Source: Streptomyces sp. NBC_01264
Lineage (GTDB): Bacteria; Actinomycetota; Actinomycetes; Streptomycetales; Streptomycetaceae
Assembly: GCF_026340675.1 (NCBI RefSeq)
Contig: NZ_JAPEOX010000001.1
Location: 5,332,001-5,396,000 of the forward strand
Direction: 5' to 3'
DNA length: 64,000 nt
Made by a program: the position numbers and the translations under genes. Position 1 is the stretch's first letter; each line of letters starts with the position of its first letter. Below, in pieces: positions 48,715 through 56,248 of this stretch. The notes beneath the pieces are model-generated. The model did not search any database and was not told the DNA's origin. It saw only the letters and a list, made by a program, of their open reading frames with translations.

Positions 48715-49068
48715 GTGACCGTAAAGGCAGATGCTCTGCCGCGTCTCTACTCCCCGTCGGACATCGCCAAAGCGCTCGGCATGTCCGAGTGGTGGGTGAA
48801 GGAGCAGGCTCGGAAGCGGCGTATCCCGTTCACGCAGCCGGGGCGGGCCTACCGCTTCACGGGGGAGCAGTTCGCGGAGATCCTCCACCTCTTCGAAGCC
48901 CGACCGTCCGCCAACGCGAGGGTGCAGCAGACGAGCACCCACACCCCCGCTGTACGAGGGGCCACCGTGCCCAAGCCCGTCCGACAGGACCCGGCGCCCC
49001 AGAGGCTCCGCGCCCGGCCCCCGCGCCGGATCGCCATGCCGCCGGACCAGCAGCAGAACGCTGCGTAG
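48715..49068 (+). CDS. xis: excisionase (MerR-like HTH)
   Basis: This 117-residue protein starts at GTG 48715. Residues 10-55 are a winged MerR-like helix-turn-helix of the excisionase type (LYSPSDIAKALGMSEWWVKE, then RKRRIPFTQPGRAYRFTGEQF). The C-terminus is basic and Pro-rich. It lies directly upstream of int, separated by a perfect terminator, which is the standard xis-int order of AICEs. It should bend attL/attR DNA and direct the integrase toward excision. Confidence 0.82.
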   Translation: MTVKADALPRLYSPSDIAKALGMSEWWVKEQARKRRIPFTQPGRAYRFTGEQFAEILHLFEARPSANARVQQTSTHTPAVRGATVPKPVRQDPAPQRLRARPPRRIAMPPDQQQNAA

Positions 49069-49078
49069 CAACTCCCGT

Positions 49079-49104
49079 GCCCCGCCCGACTAGTCGGGCG
49101 GGGC
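49079..49104 (+). terminator. terminator between xis and int
   Basis: A perfect palindrome (GCCCCGCCCGAC/GTCGGGCGGGGC around TA), followed by TTCT. It would limit read-through from xis into int. Confidence 0.7.
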
Positions 49105-49126
49105 TTCTACCTTCAGAGAGAGAACC

Positions 49127-50644
49127 TTGGGATTCGCAGAGAACCGTGGGGACTACTGGCGGGGCCGGTACAAGGCTGCCCCCGGCAAGTACCCCGCCGT
49201 GACGGACGACAACGGCAAGACCATCCGCTTCCGGACGAAGCGGGCCGCCGAGAAGGCGGCGGCAGTTGAGGAGGAGAAGGCACTCGCCGCCAGCCAGGCG
49301 ACCCCGGTGCCGGAGGCGGAGCGCATCACCTTCGGCGAGTACGCGAGCCGGTGGTACGAGGGTCAGGACCTCGCCGCGTCCACCATGCAGAACTACCGAC
49401 GGCACATCGAGGAGCACTTGCTCCCTGAGTTCGAGGATGCCGTCGTCGACGAGATCACCAAGGGGGAGATCGACGCCTGGGAGCGCGGCGAGCGCGCCCG
49501 GGGCTACGCGGCCAGCAGCATCAAGACGTGGCGCGGCACCCTCCACCTGATCCTCGCGGACGCGGTCGACGAGGAACTCCGCGACTCCAACCCCGCGACC
49601 CGCCGCCGGGGCCGCGGCAAGCGCGCCGGTCGGTCCCGCAACCGGGGGCCCGAGAAGGTGGTCACGTCCGCACTCGGCGTGCTGCAGATCGCCGAGCGGG
49701 CCGCCCTGTTGTCCGGCCGGGACGACGAGTTTGTCGCCGTCGTGCTCAAGGGCTACACCGGGATGCGGTGGGGCGAGATCGTTGGGCTGGAGACGAAGTT
49801 CGTCCGGCCGGCCTCCGTGCGTGTCGAGTCCCAGCTCTACGAGCTCGACTCCGGGGAGATGCACCTGTGCCCGCCGAAGGACGACTCCTACCGGACGATC
49901 GACACGCCGGACTGGCTCTCGCGGCTCCTTGCCGGCCAGGCCGCGCGGGCGGGGGAGAAGGAGTGCGGCTGCCACGGGCTGCGCTACCTGTTCAGCGGGC
50001 ACTCCGCTGCCAACGGAGCGGCCCGCCGGCCCGGCGCCAAGCTGGTCGACGTGGCGCGCGTCGCCGGGGTCTCCACCGGCACGGTCTCGAACGTGCTGAA
50101 CCGGCCCGGCGCGGTCGCCGACGGGACACGGGCCGGAGTCGAGAAGGCCATGGTCGATCTCGGCTTCGTCCGCTTCTGGTCGTCGGGGGAGAACGCCGCT
50201 CACTGGCGGCGGAACGGCTTCGCCACGTGGCTGTTCCACCCGGCGGCGACCGGGTGGTACCCGAAGAAGGCGCCGCAGGAGGCCCGGCCGGTGCCGCTGC
50301 GGGCGGAGCCCTGGCCGGGAGTACCCGCCCGCGGCCGGGGCGCCGCCGGCCGCGCCGAGGCCTCGTGGGTTCCGATCGCGCGCGGGCTCACGCCGCACGG
50401 GCTACGCCACAGCCACAAGACGATGATGGACGAGCTGCGGACGCCGCCGAAGCTGAAGGACGAGCGAATGGGGCACGAGGACGGTTCGGTCCAGGCCCGC
50501 TACTCGCACATCACCGCGGAGATGCGCCGCGAACTTCTGGCCGGTCTGACCGGCATGTGGGAGGAGGCACTCGACGCGCGCCGGCGGATGGCTCCGGGGT
50601 CGCCCGTGGCCGTCCTCGACGCGCTGCTGAGGGGCCGCCCGTAG
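49127..50644 (+). CDS. int: tyrosine integrase with inserted LacI-type HTH
   Basis: This 505-residue site-specific recombinase has an AP2-like/SAM-like N-terminal arm (YWRGRYKAAPGKYPAVTDDNG), core-binding domain (FGEYASRWYEGQDLAASTMQNY) and catalytic residues R214 (GYTGMRWGE), H424-x2-R427 (PHGLRH), H450 (MGHED) and Y459 (ARYSHIT). Between R214 and H424 is a segment at about 305-350 (KLVDVARVAGVSTGTVSNVL, then NRPGAVADGTRAGVEKAMVD) that is a LacI-family HTH. The catalytic part is therefore longer than usual. The TTG start has AGAGAGAACC upstream. It lies 119 bp from attR and should recombine at tRNA-Pro. Confidence 0.92.
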   Translation: MGFAENRGDYWRGRYKAAPGKYPAVTDDNGKTIRFRTKRAAEKAAAVEEEKALAASQATPVPEAERITFGEYASRWYEGQDLAASTMQNYRRHIEEHLLPEFEDAVVDEITKGEIDAWERGERARGYAASSIKTWRGTLHLILADAVDEELRDSNPATRRRGRGKRAGRSRNRGPEKVVTSALGVLQIAERAALLSGRDDEFVAVVLKGYTGMRWGEIVGLETKFVRPASVRVESQLYELDSGEMHLCPPKDDSYRTIDTPDWLSRLLAGQAARAGEKECGCHGLRYLFSGHSAANGAARRPGAKLVDVARVAGVSTGTVSNVLNRPGAVADGTRAGVEKAMVDLGFVRFWSSGENAAHWRRNGFATWLFHPAATGWYPKKAPQEARPVPLRAEPWPGVPARGRGAAGRAEASWVPIARGLTPHGLRHSHKTMMDELRTPPKLKDERMGHEDGSVQARYSHITAEMRRELLAGLTGMWEEALDARRRMAPGSPVAVLDALLRGRP

Positions 50645-50713
50645 GAGCGAGCGGGGAGCCGTTTCGGCGGAGGTTTCTCCCAGGATTCTCCCGAGGGGGT
50701 GGGGAGAAACAAG

Positions 50714-50747
50714 GAGAGCCGGTGCAGATTTCTCTGCACCGGCTCTC
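50714..50747 (-). terminator. element-borne tRNA-Pro terminator
   Basis: A perfect 15-bp stem (GAGAGCCGGTGCAGA and complement) with a TTTC loop, followed on the minus strand by a T-rich tail. It ends transcription of the intact tRNA and matches the displaced chromosomal copy at 31720. Confidence 0.8.
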
Positions 50748-50762
50748 ACCTGGTACTTCAGC

Positions 50763-50805
50763 GTCGGGGTGGCGGGATTTGAACCCACGACCTCTTCGTC
50801 CCGAA
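50763..50805. other. attR: 43-bp core inside tRNA-Pro
   Basis: Identical to attL (31768-31810). It includes the anticodon loop and everything 3' of it. The tRNA 5' half to its right is chromosomal, so the host gene was rebuilt by integration. Confidence 0.95.
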
Positions 50806-50837
50806 CGAAGCGCGCTGCCAAGCTGCGCTACACCCCG
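50764..50837 (-). tRNA. tRNA-Pro (anticodon CGG)
   Basis: The 74-base minus-strand gene folds with the acceptor CGGGGTG/CACCCCG, D stem GCGC, anticodon stem CTTCG/CGAAG with loop TTCGGGA (anticodon CGG, Pro), T loop TTCAAAT and discriminator A. CCA is not encoded. Its 3' half is the att core, so the functional gene spans the element boundary. Confidence 0.97.
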
Positions 50838-50876
50838 ATGTCCACCCTTGCAGCGCTGCTGCCCTGGCGACATCGA

Positions 50877-51569
50877 TTACTTTAGCGGACCCTCGGCCGG
50901 AGACGAAATCCGGTTTTCGCGCGGCGGGCGGTAGCGGTCCGCCGTGACCAGGGCGAGGCCGAGGGCGTAGAAGGCGAGGCCCAGGACCACGGCGTTCAGC
51001 GCGACCCGGGCGTAGCCGTACTCGGCGGCGTCGATGAAGGGGTACGTGTACCGGCTCGGGACGTCGGGGGAGAGCAGGGCGCCACGGGTGAGGGCGAAGG
51101 CCACGTAGAGCAGGGGGTACGCCAGCCACCGCGCGGCGTAGCGCGGGCGCAGGGTGCGGGGGGCGGTCAGGAAGAGGAAGTCCAGGGCGGCGCCGATGGG
51201 GGTGACCGTGTGGAGGAGCTGGTTGGAGACGGCCTTCGCGCCGGACAGCTTGTCGAGGTCCTGGAGGACGTTGAAGGGGCTCGACGGGTTGGCCAGGACC
51301 AGGTGGAAGACCAGGCCGGTGACCAGGATGAAGAGGAGGACCCCGCCCCGCCAGAAGGGGGCCACGTCCGGCTCGCGCCGGTGGACGCGGTGGGCGGAGA
51401 GTCCGAAGGTGACCGCGACCAGGATGTTCGTCCAGATCGTGAAGTAGCTCAGGACGACCGGCACGCTGCCGTACGCGCACTCGATGACCAGGCCGGTGAC
51501 GGCGGCCGCCGCGATCAGCGCGCGGAAGGCGACGGTCGGGAGGCGGCGGGCGTCGGGTGTGATCATCAT
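50877..51569 (-). CDS. Pr6Pr-family membrane protein
   Basis: This 230-residue protein has six membrane helices (near residues 15-33, 40-60, 74-95, 125-140, 150-168 and 190-212) with FTIWTNILVAVTFGLSAHRV and HTVTPIGAALDFLFL as family features. Pr6Pr proteins are predicted six-TM proteins of unknown function related to androgen-induced AIG1-like proteins. Start ATG 51569. The gene begins just after the tRNA and belongs to the chromosome. No partner gene is evident. Confidence 0.8.
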   Translation of the reverse strand: MMITPDARRLPTVAFRALIAAAAVTGLVIECAYGSVPVVLSYFTIWTNILVAVTFGLSAHRVHRREPDVAPFWRGGVLLFILVTGLVFHLVLANPSSPFNVLQDLDKLSGAKAVSNQLLHTVTPIGAALDFLFLTAPRTLRPRYAARWLAYPLLYVAFALTRGALLSPDVPSRYTYPFIDAAEYGYARVALNAVVLGLAFYALGLALVTADRYRPPRENRISSPAEGPLK

Positions 51570-51602
51570 CCTGTCAACGTACCCGCGCGCGCCCGCCCGT
51601 CC

Positions 51603-52547
51603 TCAGGCCTTCGGGGTCAGTGTCAGCAGTGTCGCCTCGGGCGGGCACGCGAAGCGCACCGGGGTGAAGCGGTTGGTCCCGCAGCCCGCCGATACGTGGA
51701 GGTACGCGCGCTGCCCCTGCGTCTCGTGCGTGGAGAGACCCTTCACCCGCTTGGTGTCCAGGTCGCAGTTGGTGACGAGGGCTCCGTAGAAGGGGATGCA
51801 CAGCTGCCCGCCGTGCGTGTGGCCGGCCAGGATCAGCGGGTAGCGGTCGGCGGTGAAGGCTTCGAGGACGCGCAGGTACGGGGCGTGCACGACGGCCATC
51901 GAGAAGTCCGCGTCCGCCTCCGGCCCGCCCGCGACCTTCGCGTACCGGTCGCGCTTGATGTGCGGGTCGTCCAGGCCGGTGAAGGCCAGCTCCAGCCCGT
52001 CCAGCTTGAGCCGGCCCCGGGTGTTGGTGAGGTTGACCCAGCCGGCCGCGTCGAAGGCGTCCCGCATCCCCTCCCACGGGTTGTGGACGGCCCCGACGAC
52101 CGGCGCGTTGCCGTTCAGCCCGTGCCGGCCCTGCGTCTTCTCCAGCAGGTAGCGGCCGGGATTGCGCAGCCGGGGGCCGTAGTAGTCGTTCGACCCGAAG
52201 ACGTACACGCCGGGGAACTCCATCAGAGGGCCGAGCGCGTCGAGTACTTCCGGCACGCCCTCCGTGTCGGAGAGGTTGTCGCCCGTGTTCACCACGAAGT
52301 CGGGGCGCAGCCCGGCGAGCGACTGCAGCCAGGCGCGCTTCTTGCGCTGCCCGCCGACCATGTGGATGTCCGAGACCTGCAGGACGCGCAACGGGCGCAT
52401 CCCCGGCGGGAGCACGGGGACCGTGACCCGGCGCAGGCGGAAGGACCGCGCTTCGAAACCGGCGGCATAGGCCAGACCGGCGGCCCCCGCCGCGGCGATA
52501 CCGGCGGTGACCTTCAGGGGTACTCCGTAACGCGCACGCATGCCCAT
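51603..52547 (-). CDS. metallophosphoesterase
   Basis: This 314-residue calcineurin-type phosphoesterase has a short N-terminal hydrophobic anchor (KVTAGIAAAGAAGLAYAAGF) and the dimetal motifs VLQVSDIHMVG (DxH), VVNTGDNLSD (GDN), VFGSNDYYGP (GSND in place of the usual GNHD) and LAGHTHGGQLCI (GHTHGGQ). The GSND variation is common in the YkuE-like branch. ATG 52547 or ATG 52541 is the start. Membrane-linked members hydrolyse phosphodiesters or lipids. Substrate unknown. Confidence 0.9.
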   Translation of the reverse strand: MGMRARYGVPLKVTAGIAAAGAAGLAYAAGFEARSFRLRRVTVPVLPPGMRPLRVLQVSDIHMVGGQRKKRAWLQSLAGLRPDFVVNTGDNLSDTEGVPEVLDALGPLMEFPGVYVFGSNDYYGPRLRNPGRYLLEKTQGRHGLNGNAPVVGAVHNPWEGMRDAFDAAGWVNLTNTRGRLKLDGLELAFTGLDDPHIKRDRYAKVAGGPEADADFSMAVVHAPYLRVLEAFTADRYPLILAGHTHGGQLCIPFYGALVTNCDLDTKRVKGLSTHETQGQRAYLHVSAGCGTNRFTPVRFACPPEATLLTLTPKA

Positions 52548-52620
52548 ATGTTCGCAGACCCGGCAAGCCCACCGGGAAACCGGCGGGCGCCGGAGCCCCC
52601 GTACCTGGCAGACTCGGGAC

Positions 52621-53082
52621 ATGACCACGCTCAAGGCCAAGCTCCAGGAAGACCTCACCACCGCCATCCGCGCGCGCAACGAGCTCGCCTCGTCCACGCT
52701 GCGCCTGACCCTCTCGGCCATCACCAACCAGGAAGTCGCGGGCAAGGAAGCCCGGGTGCTCTCCGACGAGGAAGTCCTCAAGGTGATCGCCAAGGAGGCG
52801 AAGAAGCGCCGCGAGGCCGCGGAGGCCTTCGCGCAGGGTGGCCGTCCCGAGCAGGCCGCGCGGGAGACCGCCGAGGGCGAGTTCCTCGACACCTACCTCC
52901 CCAAGCAGCTCGGCGAGGCCGAGCTGGACGCGATCGTGGCGCAGGCCGTCGAGGAGGCCAAGGCGGCGGGAGCCGAGGGACCGCGGGCCATGGGCGCCGT
53001 GATGAAGATCGTGAACCCGAAGGTCGCGGGTCTGGCGGAGGGCGGGCGCGTCGCCGCCGCCGTCAAGAAGCACCTTTCCTAG
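52621..53082 (+). CDS. GatB/YqeY domain protein
   Basis: This 153-residue protein is the stand-alone YqeY domain: MTTLKAKLQEDLTTAIRARN, TLRLTLSAITNQEVAGKEAR, KRREAAEAFAQGGRPEQAA and the C-terminal GAVMKIVNPKVAGLAEGGRVAAAVKKHL. It is similar to the tail domain of GatB, which grips tRNA. ATG 52621 begins the family. Divergent from the metallophosphoesterase. It is a common housekeeping neighbour; its role in amidation is uncertain. Confidence 0.92.
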   Translation: MTTLKAKLQEDLTTAIRARNELASSTLRLTLSAITNQEVAGKEARVLSDEEVLKVIAKEAKKRREAAEAFAQGGRPEQAARETAEGEFLDTYLPKQLGEAELDAIVAQAVEEAKAAGAEGPRAMGAVMKIVNPKVAGLAEGGRVAAAVKKHLS

Positions 53083-53118
53083 TACGCGTACGTACGCGGT
53101 CCCCGGCAGGGGAACGGG

Positions 53119-53160
53119 GAGGGCCCCCACCGATCCGCATCCGGATCGGTGGGGGCCCTC
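53119..53160. terminator. bidirectional terminator
   Basis: A perfect 19-bp stem (GAGGGCCCCCACCGATCCG and complement) with a CATC loop separates yqeY from the convergent penicillin-binding protein gene. Confidence 0.9.
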
Positions 53161-53196
53161 CTGCGTTCTTCCTTCGCTACGGGTGTCCTACGGCGC

Positions 53197-55482
53197 CTAG
53201 TCGCGGCCGCCGATGACGCCCGGCGGGAGCGTGATCCCGCCGAGCGGGTCGGTCCCGCCCGTACCGCCCGTGTCCCCGCCGGTGGTTCCGCCGGTCTGAC
53301 CGGCGGTCCGCCCGTTGCCGGGCTTCCCGTCACCGGGCTTGCCCTCGCCGCGGCCCGGCTTGCCGCTGGGCTTCCCGCTGGGCTTGCCGCTCGGCTTGCT
53401 GCCGGGGGACGGGCTCGGGGTGTCGGGGATGTTCACCGTGGTGAAGCCCGGGGCGTCGCGGCCGGAGAGCGCGCCGGTGACGGCCTGCTTCCAGATCGGG
53501 CCGGGCAGGCCACCGCCGAAGACCTTGTCGTAGTACTGGCCGCCGATGGTGATGTTCTCCATCGACACCTGCTTGGCGCCGCCGGAGCCCACCCAGGTCG
53601 CGCCGGACATGTTCGGGGTGTAGCCGACGAACCAGGCGTTGTGGCGCTCGTCGGTGGTACCCGTCTTGCCCGCGCTCTCCCGGTCCTTCAGGCCCGACTG
53701 CTGGCCCGTACCGGAGTCGACCACGCCGAGCAGCAGCGTGTTGATGGTGTCGGCGGTCTTCTCGGTCATGGCCCGGCTGCACTTGGACTTCGGCACCGTC
53801 AGCGCCTTGCCGTGCGAGTCGGTGATCGACTCGATGGTGACCGGGGTGCAGTACACGCCGCGGTTGGCGAAGGTGGCGTAGGCGTTGGCCATGGTCAGCG
53901 GGGACATGCCCTCGGTGCCGAGCGCGATGGCGGGGACCTCGGGGAGCTTGGCACCGTTGGCCGGGATGACGCCGAGCTTGGTGGTCATCTCGGTGAGGGG
54001 GCAGAGACCGATCTCGGAGATCATCTCGATGAAGTAGGTGTTGACCGACTTGGCCATCGCCTCCTTCAGCCCGTACGGGCCGACCTCGGACTCCGACTCG
54101 TTGGGCACCCGCGCGTTGTCGGTGTTGACCCAGGGCTTGTCGCCGCAGGTCTGCACCGGGCTCGGATAGTCCATCTCGAACGGGGACGCGTACATCTTCG
54201 TCGGCGGCATGCCGCGCTCGATGGCCGCGGCCGCGACGAAGGCCTTGAAGGTGGAGCCGGTCGGGAAGCCGAAGTTCGAGCCGCCCATCTTCTTGTCCAC
54301 CGAGAAGTTGATCTGGGTCTCGTTCTTGCCGAAGCCGTACGGCTTGGACTGGCCCATGGCGAGGACCCGCCCGGTGCCGGGCTGGACGAGGGTGACGGCC
54401 GTCGCGACCTTGTCGTCCTGGTCCACGTGGTCCTTGATGGACTCGTTGACGGAGTCCTGCGACTGCGGGTCCAGGGTCGTGCGGACCGTCAGGCCGCCGC
54501 GGTTCCAGACCTTCGCCCGCTCCTCGCGGGTCTTCCCGAAGGCGGTGTCGTCGAGGAAGGTGTTGCGCACGAAGTCGCAGAAGAAGCCGGCGCCCTTGAC
54601 GGCGGTGATGCAGCCGTTCTTCGGCTTGGTCACCTTCAGCTTGAGCGGCTTCGCCTTCGCCGCGTCCGCCTCGGCCTGCGAAATGTCTCTTATGTCCGCC
54701 ATGCGCTGGAGGACGATGTTGCGGCGCTTCGTCGCCTCCTGCGAGTCGTTCACCGGGTCGTACCGGCTGGGCGACTGCACCACGCCCGCCAGCATCGCCG
54801 ACTCGTCCAGGGTCAGGTCCTTGGCGGGCTTGCTGAAGTAGCGCTGGGCGGCGGATTCGATTCCGTACGCCTGCTGCCCGAAGTAGGTGATGTTGAGGTA
54901 GTTCTCGAGGATCTTGTTCTTCCCGAGCTCCTCCTCGACCTGGATCGAGTACTTCAGCTCGCGGATCTTGCGCCCGAGGCTCTTCTCCTGGGCCTCGCGC
55001 ACCTTGGTCTCGTCGTCGCCGGCTTCCTCGACGAAGACGTTCTTCACGTACTGCTGCGTCAGCGTCGACGCGCCCTGAGCCGCGCCGCCCTCCTGGGCAT
55101 TGCGGTTGACCGCACGCAGGATGCCCTTGAGGTCGATCGCGCCGTGCTCGTAGAAACGTGAGTCCTCGATCGCGACGATGGCCTTCTGCATGTACGGGGA
55201 GATGGCCGTGATCGGGACCACCTGCCGGTCACGCGAATAGACCGTGGCGATCAGGCCACCCTCGGAGTCCAGGATCGTGGTGCGCTGGCTCAACGGAGGT
55301 GTCTTGAGATTGGCCGGGATCTCATCGAACCCTTCGACCGTGCCCTTGGCCGCGAGCCCCAGGGCGCCGGCGCCCGGGATCGCGATGCCCGCAAGTATAA
55401 CTCCGGAGAGAACGGACACACCGAGGAACTTGGCGGCCTGCTGTGGCCCCGTGAGCCCGCCGCCCGAGCGCTTCTTTCCCAT
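53197..55482 (-). CDS. class A penicillin-binding protein
   Basis: This 761-residue bifunctional cell-wall enzyme has an N-terminal membrane anchor (residues 19-45), a glycosyltransferase domain with E106 in IEDSRFYEHGAIDLKG and GASTLTQQYVKN, and a transpeptidase domain with S410-x-x-K413 (TGSTFKAF), S479-x-N481 (KSVNTY) and KTGT at 606-609. The tail is a Lys/Gly/Ser-rich repeat (GKPSGKPSGKPSGKP). It polymerises and cross-links peptidoglycan. Start ATG 55482. It is divergent from wblA; this PBP-wblA order is conserved in Streptomyces. All catalytic residues are intact. Confidence 0.95.
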   Translation of the reverse strand: MGKKRSGGGLTGPQQAAKFLGVSVLSGVILAGIAIPGAGALGLAAKGTVEGFDEIPANLKTPPLSQRTTILDSEGGLIATVYSRDRQVVPITAISPYMQKAIVAIEDSRFYEHGAIDLKGILRAVNRNAQEGGAAQGASTLTQQYVKNVFVEEAGDDETKVREAQEKSLGRKIRELKYSIQVEEELGKNKILENYLNITYFGQQAYGIESAAQRYFSKPAKDLTLDESAMLAGVVQSPSRYDPVNDSQEATKRRNIVLQRMADIRDISQAEADAAKAKPLKLKVTKPKNGCITAVKGAGFFCDFVRNTFLDDTAFGKTREERAKVWNRGGLTVRTTLDPQSQDSVNESIKDHVDQDDKVATAVTLVQPGTGRVLAMGQSKPYGFGKNETQINFSVDKKMGGSNFGFPTGSTFKAFVAAAAIERGMPPTKMYASPFEMDYPSPVQTCGDKPWVNTDNARVPNESESEVGPYGLKEAMAKSVNTYFIEMISEIGLCPLTEMTTKLGVIPANGAKLPEVPAIALGTEGMSPLTMANAYATFANRGVYCTPVTIESITDSHGKALTVPKSKCSRAMTEKTADTINTLLLGVVDSGTGQQSGLKDRESAGKTGTTDERHNAWFVGYTPNMSGATWVGSGGAKQVSMENITIGGQYYDKVFGGGLPGPIWKQAVTGALSGRDAPGFTTVNIPDTPSPSPGSKPSGKPSGKPSGKPGRGEGKPGDGKPGNGRTAGQTGGTTGGDTGGTGGTDPLGGITLPPGVIGGRD

Positions 55483-55868
55483 GGAGGGCAGCCTACGTTC
55501 TCATTCGCCGGACACGCGCGAATGCCTTGGCCTAAGCTGTCCTCAACTGTCACAGCAGTGTGGTGGGACATCAACCCCTCGGCTTGTTTTTCACCCTTCC
55601 CGAATGGGGTGGACGCATGTCCGATTCTCGCCTCCTGTGATCAGCATGCCCCGTCGATTTCACCCAAATCGCCGGAATGGTCGGGCATGTCGCAGGATCA
55701 CTCCGTCGGGTGATCTGCCGCTTACCCATAGTCCGTTCGGACCATTCAAGATTGGGCCCGTCGGGGGTGTTGCACTGTGCCCGCCTTCCGTAACGTCCTC
55801 AACTGGCAGCGGTGAATATGCCGCTACCGCCGTGGGGGAGCCTCGATTCGGGAGAGGACGGCGCCGGG
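55483..55868. other. promoter region of wblA and the PBP gene
   Basis: This 386-base gap serves the divergent PBP and wblA genes. In-frame starts GTG 55812 and ATG 55818 would lengthen WblA but are not supported by family length. I see no tRNA or clear operator. A long 5' untranslated region of wblA is plausible. Confidence 0.5.
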
Positions 55869-56219
55869 ATGGGCTGGGTTACCGACTGGAGTGCGCAGGC
55901 AGCCTGCCGCACTACCGATCCGGATGAACTGTTTGTTCAAGGAGCGGCACAGAACAGGGCCAAGGCGGTGTGCACCGGATGTCCGGTGCGGACCGAGTGC
56001 CTGGCCGACGCGCTCGACAATCGTGTCGAGTTCGGAGTATGGGGCGGAATGACCGAGCGGGAACGACGTGCGCTGCTGCGCCGGCGTCCCACCGTCACCT
56101 CGTGGCGGCGCCTGCTCGAGACCGCACGCACGGAGTACGAGCGCAGTACGGGCATCCTCACCATGGATGCCGAGGACGAGATCGACATTCCGTACGAGAC
56201 GTATGCGGCAGCCGGGTAG
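55869..56219 (+). CDS. wblA: WhiB-like regulator WblA
   Basis: This 116-residue WhiB-like protein has four cluster-binding cysteines (the first in AACRTTDPDELF, then AVCTGCPVRTEC), the DNA-facing GVWGG turn in VEFGVWGGMTERERRALLRRR and a basic C-terminal half. WblA is a global regulator of morphological development and antibiotic production in Streptomyces. ATG 55869 was chosen because GAGAGGA lies 9-10 bases upstream and the length fits the family; GTG 55812 would add 19 residues. The very strong match to S. coelicolor WblA is from memory. Confidence 0.93.
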   Translation: MGWVTDWSAQAACRTTDPDELFVQGAAQNRAKAVCTGCPVRTECLADALDNRVEFGVWGGMTERERRALLRRRPTVTSWRRLLETARTEYERSTGILTMDAEDEIDIPYETYAAAG

Positions 56220-56248
56220 GCCACCTGGGCACCATGTCGTAGGAACGC

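Larger units (their letters stand above)
31768..50805. mobile_element. actinomycete integrative and conjugative element (AICE), about 19 kb
   Basis: The element is bounded by identical 43-bp repeats at the 3' part of tRNA-Pro(CGG). It encodes a tyrosine integrase next to attR, an excisionase, a Prim-Pol replication protein with a DUF3631 ATPase, a TraB-like FtsK/SpoIIIE translocase, a DUF2637 spread protein and a KorSA-type GntR repressor. No relaxase or type IV secretion genes are present, which is expected for AICEs that move double-stranded DNA with one translocase. Its Prim-Pol replicase puts it in the RepPP-like group rather than the pSAM2 RepSA group. All core modules look intact, so it may be mobile. 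Confidence 0.93.
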
